In this document: in pieces, positions 26,791 through 35,135 of the stretch
How the letters are laid out: each line of letters opens with the position of its first letter
Position numbering within the stretch: the stretch's first letter is position 1
Assembly (NCBI RefSeq): GCF_003144095.1
Contig: NZ_NSKH01000004.1
Span: 228,727 to 292,726, forward strand
Length of the DNA stretch: 64,000 bases
Reading direction: 5' to 3'
From: Streptomyces sp. ICBB 8177
GTDB taxonomy: Bacteria > Actinomycetota > Actinomycetes > Streptomycetales > Streptomycetaceae
Program-made: the position numbers and the translations under genes
Notes under the pieces: generated by a model
The model's input: only the letters and a program-made list of their open reading frames with translations
The model's database searches: none
Told to the model about the DNA's origin: nothing

Positions 26791-28082
26791 CCCTGCCCAC
26801 GAACAGGGCGTGCGCGCCAACCATCGCGGCGCTGGGCGAGGAGGCCGCGTACGCGGTGCGCCACTTCGACGTCGAGGTGCACTTGCTGGTACTGGACTCC
26901 AGTGAGGGGCAGGTGTTCGCCGAGCACGCCCGCGCGGTGCGTGACCTGCCCGCGGTGCCCGGCGTCGTCGCCCACCACTTCGGGGAGGCGGACCAGCGGG
27001 ACTTCCTGCGCCGGGTGATCGACGAGGCGGGCGTGGCCAAGCCCGATCTGGTGCTCGACCTCATGCTGCCCGACCGGCTTTCCTACGGCGCCTGCACCAA
27101 CCGGGCGTTCCTGCTGGCCGCCGCGCTGGGGTGCGAGTCGGTGCACCGCAGGGACTCCGACAGCCGCTACCAGGTCGCCGACGGCTCACCGGTGTTCCCC
27201 GTCCACCCGGAGCTGACGGCCCTGGGGCGCCGCGCGTCCGACGTGGCGCCGCTGGTCTCGGACAACGTGCTGGAGACGGCCCACGCCGGCAAGCCCGTCG
27301 CCATGGTGGGCGGCTCGTTCGTGGGCGAACTGTCCGTCGACATCGGGGAGATCCAGCGCCTCGACCCGGAGGTCTACCACGACGTGGTGAGCCTGTGGGC
27401 CCCGCTCGACTGGCCCGAACAGCGGAAGCGGGAGCTGGTCGAGGAGTCGTTCCGCGGTGCGGGCGACGTGGTGTTCACGGCGGACCACACGGTCCTCGGG
27501 CTGGTCGACCCGATGCGGGTCGACATGTGCAACATCGCCTTCCACCGCGTGCAGGAACGCATACCGCTGCCGCCGGCGACCGACACCATCGGCAGCGACT
27601 ACTTCCTCATCCACGTCGTCCACGACGCCACGCTCCCCGGCGTCCTGCACAACCGCGACATCGTCAACTACTACACACCCGAGCGCAGGACCGGGGCGGG
27701 CTTCAGCGCGTACCAGACCCGGTACGTGAAGTTCCTGCTGTCGATGCTGTACCTCGACTTCGTCTACGACCGCATGGCCGAGGCCGGTTCCGCGCTGCTC
27801 GACGAGGGCGGCGAGGTGCGTGCGCAGGTCGTCGCCGGCTTCGTGCGGGAGAGCACCGGTCTCGACCAGGCCGGCAACACCCACCGGCTGGACGTGCTCG
27901 AAGCGGCGTACCGCAAACTCGGCGGCAAGTACGCGGCGTTCGCCGAACACGTCGCCGCCGACCGGGAACGGCTGCTGCGCGAGGCCCGTCAGGACACCGA
28001 GGACTTCGCCCTCCTGCTGGAGGCGTGGGCGTCGCTGGTGGACGCGAGCAGGAAGGTGGACCCGTGCGCACACCGCCGGTGA
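26772..28082 (+). CDS. DUF6271-type protein, glycosyltransferase-like
   Basis: A 436-residue cytosolic protein of unknown biochemistry. It opens like a GT-A fold (MRRICLTLPTNRACAPTIAA, then HFDVEVHLLVLDSS) and carries a D-x-D candidate, D128-S-D130, in SVHRRDSDSRYQ. GSFVGELSVDIGEIQ and FTADHTVLGLVDPMRVDMC are further conserved-looking blocks. A helical C-terminus of ~130 residues is rich in Arg and Glu. I recognise the overall sequence as DUF6271-like. The DxD suggests metal/nucleotide-sugar binding, which is not established. It sits in the middle of a translationally coupled operon. Confidence 0.7.
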   Translation: MRRICLTLPTNRACAPTIAALGEEAAYAVRHFDVEVHLLVLDSSEGQVFAEHARAVRDLPAVPGVVAHHFGEADQRDFLRRVIDEAGVAKPDLVLDLMLPDRLSYGACTNRAFLLAAALGCESVHRRDSDSRYQVADGSPVFPVHPELTALGRRASDVAPLVSDNVLETAHAGKPVAMVGGSFVGELSVDIGEIQRLDPEVYHDVVSLWAPLDWPEQRKRELVEESFRGAGDVVFTADHTVLGLVDPMRVDMCNIAFHRVQERIPLPPATDTIGSDYFLIHVVHDATLPGVLHNRDIVNYYTPERRTGAGFSAYQTRYVKFLLSMLYLDFVYDRMAEAGSALLDEGGEVRAQVVAGFVRESTGLDQAGNTHRLDVLEAAYRKLGGKYAAFAEHVAADRERLLREARQDTEDFALLLEAWASLVDASRKVDPCAHRR

Positions 28083-29329
28083 CGAGCACCACGCCCCCTC
28101 ACGGCACCCGGCTGCGCCGCGCGCTGGCGGACGCCCCCGCGGACCGCCTGGTCTACGACCTCGCGGGCATCGAGGCCGCCTACGCGAACCTGGTACGCGA
28201 ACTGCCCGGTGTGTCGGTGCGGTTCGCGATGAAGGCGTGCCCCGTGGACGAGGTGCTCACCTGCCTGGCACGCCGGGGCTCGGGCGCCGACGCGGCCAGC
28301 CCGCAGGAGATCGCCCACGCGCTGCGCACCGGGGTGCCGGTCGAGCGCGTGCACTATGGCAACACCATCAAGTCCGACCGCGACATCGCGCACGCCTACC
28401 GGCTGGGCGTGCGCGACTTCGCCACCGACAGCATGGAGGACGTCGAGGCCATCGCGGCGCACGCCCCCGGCGCCCGGGTCTTCTGCCGGCTCGCCACGGA
28501 CGGCAAGGGCGCCCTGTGGGGGCTGAGCCACAAGTTCGGCTGCTCCGCCGGCGACGCCGTGCGCGTCCTGGAGCGGGCCCGCGACCTGGGCCTGACGCCC
28601 GCCGGGCTCTCCGTCCACGTGGGATCGCAGCAGATGACCGCCGAGGCGTGGGACGATGCCTGCGACCGGCTCGCCGATGTCCTGACCGCCCTCGACCGGC
28701 GAGGCGTGTTCCTCGATCACATCAATCTCGGCGGCGGGCTGCCCGCCGCCGGCTACCTGGACGCGTGGGGAACCCCGCTGGAACCGCCGCTGGACGAGAT
28801 CCTCGCCGCCGTCCGCCAGGGCATGCGGCGGCTGACGCGGGTGGCGGGCCGCCGCCTGGCGTTCCTCATCGAGCCCGGCCGCCACCTCGTCGCCGACCAC
28901 GGCGCCATCAGGGCCCACGTCCTGCGCCTGACCTCACGCGAGCGGCAGGACGGGGGACGCGCGCACTGGCTCTACCTGAGCTGCGGCAAGTTCAACGGCC
29001 TGTATGAGATGGACCAACTCCAGTACCGTCTGGTGTTCCCCACGCACTCCGGCGCCGACCTCGTGCCCGCCGTGGTGGCCGGGCCGACCTGCGACAGCGA
29101 CGACGCCTACGCGCACGACCACGGCCTGGTGCGGGTGCCCAGGGCGGTCGCCTCGGGAGATCCGGTGTGGATCCTCGCGAGCGGCGCCTACGCGACGAGC
29201 TACATGACCCGCGGGTTCAACGGCTTCAGCCCGCTCCCGCACGTCTGCCTGCCGCCCGACCGCGTGCCGCCGCCGCGCCTGCCGGAGCGCATCGACGACG
29301 TCACCGCCTGTGCGGGAGGACCGCGTTGA
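28064..29329 (+). CDS. Fold-type III PLP-dependent amino acid decarboxylase
   Basis: A 421-residue ornithine/diaminopimelate/arginine decarboxylase homologue. An alanine-racemase-like barrel carries PLP lysine K57 in VRFAMKACP, then GADAASPQEIAHAL, HVGSQQMTAEAW, the phosphate-binding INLGGGLPAAGY and FLIEPGRHLV. The C-terminal domain has the active-site Cys-Asp motif GPTCDSDDAYA and SGAYATSYMTRGFNGF. All catalytic positions are intact. The substrate is a basic or dibasic amino acid, possibly hydroxylated (inference). A GTG at 28064 follows GGAAGG and overlaps the previous gene by 19 nt; a GTGA overlap at 28079 is the alternative start. Confidence 0.9.
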   Translation: MRTPPVTSTTPPHGTRLRRALADAPADRLVYDLAGIEAAYANLVRELPGVSVRFAMKACPVDEVLTCLARRGSGADAASPQEIAHALRTGVPVERVHYGNTIKSDRDIAHAYRLGVRDFATDSMEDVEAIAAHAPGARVFCRLATDGKGALWGLSHKFGCSAGDAVRVLERARDLGLTPAGLSVHVGSQQMTAEAWDDACDRLADVLTALDRRGVFLDHINLGGGLPAAGYLDAWGTPLEPPLDEILAAVRQGMRRLTRVAGRRLAFLIEPGRHLVADHGAIRAHVLRLTSRERQDGGRAHWLYLSCGKFNGLYEMDQLQYRLVFPTHSGADLVPAVVAGPTCDSDDAYAHDHGLVRVPRAVASGDPVWILASGAYATSYMTRGFNGFSPLPHVCLPPDRVPPPRLPERIDDVTACAGGPR

Positions 29330-29853
29330 CCACGCAGACACCACGGGTGAGGCACGTACGCGGCGACGACTGGGACGCCATCGTCGCCCTGGAGTCCGCC
29401 GCGTACACCCCGCTCGGCCTGTCGGAGGGCCGGGCCGCGCTGGAATCCAGGGTCCGTGCCTCGCCCGCCACCTGCTTCGTGCTGGACCTCGCAGAACGCC
29501 TCGCCGGATACCTGCTGGCGCTGCCGTACCCGATGTTCCGGTATCCCGACCTGACACGCGCCGAGAGCGTGGAGTTCCGCACCGGCAACCTCCATCTGCA
29601 CGACCTCGTCGTCGCCGAGGACCTGCGCGGCTCGGGTCTGGCGAAGACGCTTTTGAGCGCTCTGTTCGCGAGCGCGCGATCACACGGGTTCGCCTCGGTC
29701 TCCCTCGTGGCCGTCGGCGGCAGCGCGCCCTTCTGGGCCTCCCAGGGCTTCACGGAGCACCCCGGCGTGGTGCCTCCGGACGGCTACGGGCCCGGGGCGC
29801 GGTACATGTCGCGGCCGGTGCGGGTCGAGGTCACGGCGGGAGCAGGAGGGTGA
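29326..29853 (+). CDS. GNAT N-acetyltransferase of the dioxygenase operon
   Basis: A 175-residue GNAT. The acetyl-CoA motif is LVVAEDLRGSGLAKTLLSAL (R-x-x-G-x-A), followed by SLVAVGGSAPFWASQGF. It starts at a TTG (29326) overlapping the decarboxylase stop as TTGA, with GGGAGGACCGCG in front, so it is coupled. In this setting it may acetylate the amine released by the decarboxylase, as a tailoring or self-protection step; this is inferred from context. Confidence 0.87.
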   Translation: MTTQTPRVRHVRGDDWDAIVALESAAYTPLGLSEGRAALESRVRASPATCFVLDLAERLAGYLLALPYPMFRYPDLTRAESVEFRTGNLHLHDLVVAEDLRGSGLAKTLLSALFASARSHGFASVSLVAVGGSAPFWASQGFTEHPGVVPPDGYGPGARYMSRPVRVEVTAGAGG

Positions 29854-29939
29854 GCGGCACGGGAGGCGCCGGCACACGCGTCGTCGGCACAGGGGTCGGC
29901 GGCGCGAGCGGCGGCCCGACGAGAGAGGGGTTGACCCGC

Positions 29940-31160
29940 ATGTGGCGCCCGCACGACCCGTTCCGCAAGGGGCAGTTGGCCATCGCCGCGTTGTTCTGCT
30001 CACTGGGCTTCCAGTACGCGACCTGGGCGTCGCGGCTGCCGTCCATCAAGGCGCACCTGGGCCTGACCACCGCCGAGGTGGGTCTGCTGCTGATGGCGAC
30101 GGGCGTGGGCGCGGCGGCTTCGTTCCCGCTGGTCGCCGCGCTGATGAAGCGGCTGGGATCGCGGCGTCTCGCCCTGGGCTCGGCGGTGTGCCTGGCCCTG
30201 CTGCTGCTCGTACTGGCCGCCGCGCCCGACTACCCGGTCGCGCTGGTGGTGATGGCCTGCGACGGGGTGCTGGTGGGATGCCTGAACGTGGCCATGAACG
30301 CCCAGGGCGCGGCGCTGGAGGTCCGTCACGGCCGCAACGCGATGGCGAAGCTCCATGCCACGTTCAGCGGTGGGTCGCTGTTCGCCGCGCTGCTGGCCTC
30401 CGGCATGAACGCCGTGACGTCCACGGTCGCCGTGCACTTCGGGGTGGCCACCGTCCTGCTGCTGGCACTCGCCGGGTACGCCCGCTCCGGCCTGCTGACG
30501 CGGGACGAGGCGAAGCCCGGCAGCGCCGAGGAGTCCGAGGCGGCGCCCGCCGACGGAGCACGGCGGCGGGCCGGTTGGTCCCTGCCGTCGCGGATGACGC
30601 TGTGGATGTGCTGCGCGATGGCGTTCGGCACCGTCACCGAGGGCGCGATGAACGACTGGTCCGCGCTCTACATGAAGGACGTCGCGAAGGCGTCGGCGGA
30701 ACTGGCGCCCATGGGCATCGCGGTCGTCTCCTGCATGATGGTCGTGGCCCGGCTCTTCGCGGACGGCTGGCGCGACCGCTGGGGCGACGGGCCGATCGTC
30801 CGCCTGGGCAGCGCGCTGGCGGGCGTGGGGCTGGCGCTCGCGCTGCTGAGCGGCGGCGTGGTGCCTGCGCTGGCCGGATTCGCCTGCGTGGGGCTCGGCA
30901 TCGCCGCGGTCACCCCGTGCGTCTACGTCGCGGCGGCCGGACAGGGCTCCGGCGTGCTGACGCTGGTCGCGGCCATGGGGACGACGGGGCTGCTGGGCGG
31001 CCCTCCGGTCATCGGTTTCGTCGCGAACGCCTGCGGCCTGGTGTGGGGGCTGGGCGCGGTGGCGGTCTCGGCGGGCATCGTCTCGTTGTGCGCCACGCAG
31101 ATCCGGTGGACCCGGTCGGCCGAACCCGTCAGTGGGGAGCCCGCGCCGGTCGACGTGTGA
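29940..31160 (+). CDS. MFS transporter
   Basis: A 406-residue, twelve-helix major facilitator of the YbjJ/sugar-efflux-like branch. It opens with FRKGQLAIAALFCSLGFQY, then ATWASRLPSIKAHLGLT (typical of this branch), MLLMATGVGAA-like helix 2, and DGVLVGCLNVAMNAQGA in the middle; a charged loop joins the halves. The ATG at 29940 is preceded by GAGAGAGG. A GTG at 29850, overlapping the GNAT stop as GTGA, would add a low-complexity N-terminus. As last gene of the operon it is the likely exporter of the product. Confidence 0.88.
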   Translation: MWRPHDPFRKGQLAIAALFCSLGFQYATWASRLPSIKAHLGLTTAEVGLLLMATGVGAAASFPLVAALMKRLGSRRLALGSAVCLALLLLVLAAAPDYPVALVVMACDGVLVGCLNVAMNAQGAALEVRHGRNAMAKLHATFSGGSLFAALLASGMNAVTSTVAVHFGVATVLLLALAGYARSGLLTRDEAKPGSAEESEAAPADGARRRAGWSLPSRMTLWMCCAMAFGTVTEGAMNDWSALYMKDVAKASAELAPMGIAVVSCMMVVARLFADGWRDRWGDGPIVRLGSALAGVGLALALLSGGVVPALAGFACVGLGIAAVTPCVYVAAAGQGSGVLTLVAAMGTTGLLGGPPVIGFVANACGLVWGLGAVAVSAGIVSLCATQIRWTRSAEPVSGEPAPVDV

Positions 31161-31248
31161 GCGACGGGCGGGCCCGGTCGTCGCGAAAGCGAACGGGGGA
31201 CCCCGCCTGCCGTCGCCCCCTCACGCCTCCCTTCTCTTCGTAGGCGCT

Positions 31249-31267
31249 TGCCTAAAGCTCTTAGGCA
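31249..31267. promoter_or_regulatory. TetR operator candidate
   Basis: TGCCTAA-AGCTC-TTAGGCA, seven-base perfect arms, 40 nt upstream of the tetR-type gene at 31307. Position and symmetry suggest autoregulation. Confidence 0.6.
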
Positions 31268-31306
31268 GCTGCATAATCGGTGATGCCATCGAACGGGAGG
31301 AGGACC

Positions 31307-31876
31307 ATGCCCCGCGCCGGACTCACCACCGAGCGCCTGACCCTCGCGGGAGCGGAGCTGGCCGACGAGGTCGGCTTCGACCAGGTGACCGTCTCCGCGC
31401 TGGCCAGGCGCTTCGACGTCAAGGTCGCGAGTCTGTACTCCCACCTGAGGAACTCGCAGGACCTCAGGACCAGGATCGCCCTGCTCGCCCTGGCGGAACT
31501 CGCCGACCGGGCGGCCGACGCGCTGGCCGGGCGAGCGGGCAAGGACGCGCTCGCCGCCTTCGCCGGCGTCTACCGCGACTACGCCCGCGAGCATCCCGGC
31601 CGCTACGCCGCGATGCGGATGCCGCTCGACCCCGAGACGGCGGCCGCCGGCGCGGGCGCGCGACACGCGCAGATGTCCCGCGCCATCCTGCGCGGCTACG
31701 ACCTGGCCGAACCCGACCAGACCCACGCGGTCCGCCTGCTGGGCAGCGTCTTCCACGGCTACGTCAGCCTGGAGCTGTCCGGCAGCTTCAGCCACAGCGC
31801 GCCGGACCCGCGGGAGACCTGGCCGCGGATCATCGATGCCCTCGACGCCACGCTGCGCAACTGGCCCGCCCTCTGA
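31307..31876 (+). CDS. TetR-family regulator
   Basis: A 189-residue TetR protein. The N-terminal HTH reads LTTERLTLAGAELADEVGFD, then VTVSALARRFDVKVASLYSH. The C-terminal ligand domain resembles the WHG type (LGSVFHGYVSLELSGSFSHS). The ATG at 31307 follows GGGAGGAGGACC; an upstream ATG at 31280 is less likely because it lies closer to the operator. It probably controls itself and the adjacent SGNH hydrolase gene. Confidence 0.9.
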   Translation: MPRAGLTTERLTLAGAELADEVGFDQVTVSALARRFDVKVASLYSHLRNSQDLRTRIALLALAELADRAADALAGRAGKDALAAFAGVYRDYAREHPGRYAAMRMPLDPETAAAGAGARHAQMSRAILRGYDLAEPDQTHAVRLLGSVFHGYVSLELSGSFSHSAPDPRETWPRIIDALDATLRNWPAL

Positions 31877-31943
31877 GGCCGTTCGAGCCGCCGCCGTCAC
31901 GACCGCGGACGCACACCGACGCCTCCCGCGCGCGCCTTCCGGC

Positions 31944-31989
31944 TTCTCGCTTCGCTCCTCCCGACCTTCTCGCTTCACTCCTCCCGACC
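31944..31989. repeat. 23-bp tandem repeat x 2
   Basis: Two adjacent 23-nt units starting TTCTCGCTTC and ending CTCCTCCCGACC, with one mismatch (G/A). It lies in the short gap before the SGNH hydrolase start (32008). Confidence 0.75.
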
Positions 31990-32007
31990 GACCACCTGGG
32001 ACTTCCC

Positions 32008-33192
32008 ATGCACACCGCCGGGCACGCCCGCGTCACCACCCCCCTCACCGCCGCCATGGTGCGCGGCGCCCTCGACCTGGAACGCACCGAGCGCGGCGTG
32101 CTGCCGCACCGCCTGCCCGCCTGGGCCCGGGCGCAGTACACCGATCCGCAACTGGCCATGGCGGAGAGCCAGCCCTCAGGTGTCCGGCTCGTCTTCCGCA
32201 CGTCGGCCACCACCGTCGAACTCGACGTCCTGGCCACCAAGCGCGCCTACGTGGGCGTGCCGCCTCGCCCCGACGGCCTCTACGAACTGCTGGTCGACGG
32301 CGAGCCGACCGCGCGGGCGAGCGTCGCCGACGGCAACGTGCTGACCATCGACATGGCCGCGGGCACCATGGACCAACGTCCCGGCCGCATCGGCACGTTG
32401 AGCTTCACCGGACTGCCGGACCGCGAGAAGGACGTGGAGATCTGGCTGCCGCACAACGAGACCGCCGAACTCGTCGCGTTGCGCACCGACGCCCCGGTGC
32501 GGCCCGCGCCCGACTCGGGCCGCCACGTCTGGCTGCACCACGGCAGTTCGATCAGCCACGGCTCGGACGCCGAGAGCCCCACCACCACCTGGCCCGCGCT
32601 CGCCGCGCGTCTCGGCGGCGTGGAGCTGATCAACCTGGGTCTGGGCGGCAGCGCCCTGCTCGACCCGTTCACCGCCCGCACTCTGCGCGACACTCCCGCC
32701 GACTTCATCAGCCTGAAGCTCGGCATCAACGTGGTCAACGCCGACCTGATGCGGCTGCGCGCCTTCACCCCTGCCGTCCACGGCTTCCTCGACACCATCC
32801 GCGAGGGGCATCCCACCACACCGCTGCTGGTCGTCTCCCCCATCCTGTGCCCCATCCACGAGGACACCCCGGGCCCCTCCGCCCCGGACCCGGAGACCTT
32901 CGGCACGAGCCGGCCGCGGTTCATGGCGATGGGCGATCCCGCCGAGCGCGCGGCAGGCAAGCTGACGCTCAACGTGATCCGCGACGAACTGGCGCGCATC
33001 GTGGCGCAGCGGTCGGCGGACGACCCCGCGCTCCATTACCTGGACGGCCGCGAGCTGTACGGAGCGGCCGACGCCGCCGAGTCGCCGCTGCCCGACGCGC
33101 TCCACCCGGACGCCGCGACCCACCGCCGCATGGGCGAGCGCTTCGCGGCACTCGCCTTCCACGGCGAGGGGCCCTTCGCCCCGACACGGTGA
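32008..33192 (+). CDS. SGNH/GDSL-family hydrolase
   Basis: A 394-residue protein. The N-terminal ~165 residues form a beta-sandwich-like domain (GVRLVFRTSATTVELDV, then EIWLPHNETAELVALRTD). The SGNH hydrolase domain follows: block I WLHHGSSISHGSDA with Ser in an H-G-S-S-I-S variant, block II NLGLGGSALLD (Gly), block III SLKLGINVVNAD (Asn), and block V DALHPDAATHRRMGERFA (Asp and His). Probably an esterase of carbohydrate or lipid acyl groups. There is no signal peptide. It is downstream of the TetR gene and followed by a strong terminator. Confidence 0.87.
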   Translation: MHTAGHARVTTPLTAAMVRGALDLERTERGVLPHRLPAWARAQYTDPQLAMAESQPSGVRLVFRTSATTVELDVLATKRAYVGVPPRPDGLYELLVDGEPTARASVADGNVLTIDMAAGTMDQRPGRIGTLSFTGLPDREKDVEIWLPHNETAELVALRTDAPVRPAPDSGRHVWLHHGSSISHGSDAESPTTTWPALAARLGGVELINLGLGGSALLDPFTARTLRDTPADFISLKLGINVVNADLMRLRAFTPAVHGFLDTIREGHPTTPLLVVSPILCPIHEDTPGPSAPDPETFGTSRPRFMAMGDPAERAAGKLTLNVIRDELARIVAQRSADDPALHYLDGRELYGAADAAESPLPDALHPDAATHRRMGERFAALAFHGEGPFAPTR

Positions 33193-33230
33193 ACTCCCGC
33201 CCCGCCTGCCAGGGTTCAGGCAATCCAACG

Positions 33231-33268
33231 AGCCTCCCCGGCGGGACTTCGGTCCGGCCGGGGAGGCT
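33231..33268 (+). terminator. Hairpin terminator after SGNH hydrolase
   Basis: AGCCTCCCCGGC, a 14-base loop, then GCCGGGGAGGCT followed by TT: twelve perfect pairs, 39 nt after the stop at 33192. Confidence 0.8.
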
Positions 33269-33357
33269 TTCGCCGTTTCCGGCGACCTCGGGCCCGAGCG
33301 ACGCGCATCACCTGCGCGTCGCTCGGCGGCCCGGTCAGCGACCTCGAAGGAGGCTCC

Positions 33358-33912
33358 ATGCCCGATGTCTGCGTGCGCCACGCGACAGCCGACGACCGCA
33401 CCGTGGTCGAACGGCTGTGGCTGATGTTCCGGCACGACATGTCGGAGTTCGACGGCGCGCTACCCGGTGCCGACGGGCTCTTCCGGCAGGAGCGGCTCGA
33501 CGCGGCCTTCACCGATCCGGGCTGGGCGCCGTACCTGCTGCTGAGCGACGACCGCCCGGCGGGCCTTGCGTTCGTACGGGCCCTGGACGGACCGACGAGG
33601 GTGCTCAACAGCTTCTTCGTCGTGCGCGGCGCCCGCAGGTCGGGCGTCGGACTGCGGGCGGTGCGGCAGGTGGTCACCCGGCATCCCGGTTCGTGGGAAG
33701 TGGCGTTCCAGGATGTCAACGCGGGCGCGGTGGCGTTCTGGCGCCGGGTCGCCACCGACCTGTGCGGCAGCGCGTGGAGCGAGGAGCGCAGGGCGGTGCC
33801 GGGCCGGCCCGGCCTCCCGCCCGACGTCTGGATCTCGTTCCACGTCGACGCGGACACCCCCGGACCGGTCACGGGCTCGCACCGCACCGCACCGCGCTCA
33901 CGGCAGTCGTGA
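33358..33912 (+). CDS. GNAT-family acetyltransferase
   Basis: A 184-residue GNAT: VRHATADDRTVVERLWLMFR at the N-terminus, NSFFVVRGARRSGVGLRAVR with the acetyl-CoA loop, and DVNAGAVAFWRRVATDL. The last ~25 residues are low-complexity. The ATG at 33358 follows CGAAGGAGGCTCC. Its stop (33910-33912) directly abuts the convergent oxidoreductase stop at 33913, with no intergenic base. The substrate is unknown. Confidence 0.85.
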   Translation: MPDVCVRHATADDRTVVERLWLMFRHDMSEFDGALPGADGLFRQERLDAAFTDPGWAPYLLLSDDRPAGLAFVRALDGPTRVLNSFFVVRGARRSGVGLRAVRQVVTRHPGSWEVAFQDVNAGAVAFWRRVATDLCGSAWSEERRAVPGRPGLPPDVWISFHVDADTPGPVTGSHRTAPRSRQS

Positions 33913-35019
33913 TCACCTGCTCGGGAGCGCGACCGTCGCCGCCGGGACGAGGACGGTGCGTTCGAACGGGCCGCCGTGCGACGCGGCGTACGCCACGGCG
34001 TCGTTGACGGCGTCGAGACCGAAGGACCGGACGTGTTCGGGGGCGAGGTCCAGCGCGCCCGAGGTGATGAGCCGGATCATGCCGACGTTGGCGGCGCGCG
34101 GGAACATCCACTGGCCGCGCACGGTCACCGAGTTGCGCATGATCCACGGGTAGGGGAGCGCGAGGGCCTCGCCGCCGAGCATGCCGACGCCGCCCATGAG
34201 GACGACACGTCCGTACTCGCGCACGGTCATGGCCGCCACCCGCGCCACGGAGGCGGGCGCGCTCGGCGGAAGCAGATCGATCACCATGTCGATCGGCCCT
34301 TCGGCCGCCGCTGCCATCGCCGCCCGGTCCGCGTCCTCGTCCCCGCTCAGCGCCACCGGGCGCACCCGGGGACCGAACCGGTCGGCGAGAAGTCCGAGCG
34401 CCGCCCGGTTGCGGCCCGGCGCGACCACGCGGCCCGCCCCCATCGCGAGGGCCACAGCGACCGCGCTGCTGCCGAGGTTTCCGGTGGCGCCGCTGACCAG
34501 CAGCGTCTCTCCGGCCGCCAGCCCGCCCGCCAGCAGCCCGCCGTAAGGGATGGTGTGCACACCGAGCGCCGACCAGCGCGCCGGGTCGTCCTCCGCCGCG
34601 GCCGGCAGGGGATGGACGTTCTCCGTCGGGACCCGCATGAGTTCGGCGAACGGCCCGTCGTGCAGGTGCCGGGCCAGCCGTGCGCCGCCTTCCCCGCGGG
34701 AGCTCCAGCCCTGGAGTGTGATGTCCGGTGTGAGGGCGTCGTCCCGCGAACGCACCGTGCAGTCGCACCACACCAGGTCCCCTGCGCGCAGCCGGGTGGC
34801 ATCGGGGCCGACGTGCACGATCCGCCCCACGCCGCCGACCCCGGGCACGACGGGAGGCACCAGGGGGTAGTCGCGTTCGCCGCTGAAGACCTCGGCCGCG
34901 TACGGAGGGACGCAGGTGGCCAGTACCTCGACGACCACCTCACCGCCCGCGGCCTCGGGGTCGGGTGTCTCCCGCACCGTGAGCGGGGCGCCGAACCGCG
35001 TCAGGACTGCTGCTCGCAT
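33913..35019 (-). CDS. Zinc-binding-type MDR oxidoreductase (quinone reductase/alcohol dehydrogenase-like)
   Basis: A 368-residue medium-chain dehydrogenase. The GroES-like N-terminal half reads APLTVRETPDPEAAGGEVVV, then VPGVGGVGRIVHVG. The cofactor motif in the C-terminal half is LLVSGATGNLGSSAVAVALA (A-x-x-G-x-x-G), and PGRNRAAL suggests NADP(H). Catalytic zinc ligands are not obvious, so a zinc-independent quinone-oxidoreductase-like activity is likelier. The ATG at 35019 follows GGAGGTCACCGC. It is divergent from a LysR gene, which probably controls it. Confidence 0.88.
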   Translation of the reverse strand: MRAAVLTRFGAPLTVRETPDPEAAGGEVVVEVLATCVPPYAAEVFSGERDYPLVPPVVPGVGGVGRIVHVGPDATRLRAGDLVWCDCTVRSRDDALTPDITLQGWSSRGEGGARLARHLHDGPFAELMRVPTENVHPLPAAAEDDPARWSALGVHTIPYGGLLAGGLAAGETLLVSGATGNLGSSAVAVALAMGAGRVVAPGRNRAALGLLADRFGPRVRPVALSGDEDADRAAMAAAAEGPIDMVIDLLPPSAPASVARVAAMTVREYGRVVLMGGVGMLGGEALALPYPWIMRNSVTVRGQWMFPRAANVGMIRLITSGALDLAPEHVRSFGLDAVNDAVAYAASHGGPFERTVLVPAATVALPSR

Positions 35020-35120
35020 GCGGTGACCTCCAGGGTCGTCCGTGTTCGTCGTCGGGTCCTTCGGCACCGACACTAGGAGCCCCGCCGCCATGCGGGAAGC
35101 GACGATCTGGCATCTGTGGT

Positions 35121-35135
35121 ATGCGTATGACGCAT
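35121..35135. promoter_or_regulatory. Palindrome overlapping the lysR start
   Basis: ATGCGT-ATG-ACGCAT, a perfect 15-bp palindrome whose last two bases are the first two of the lysR start codon (35134). GCAT at 35110-35113 adds a further half-site. A LysR protein bound here would block its own translation/transcription and could activate the divergent oxidoreductase. Confidence 0.55.
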
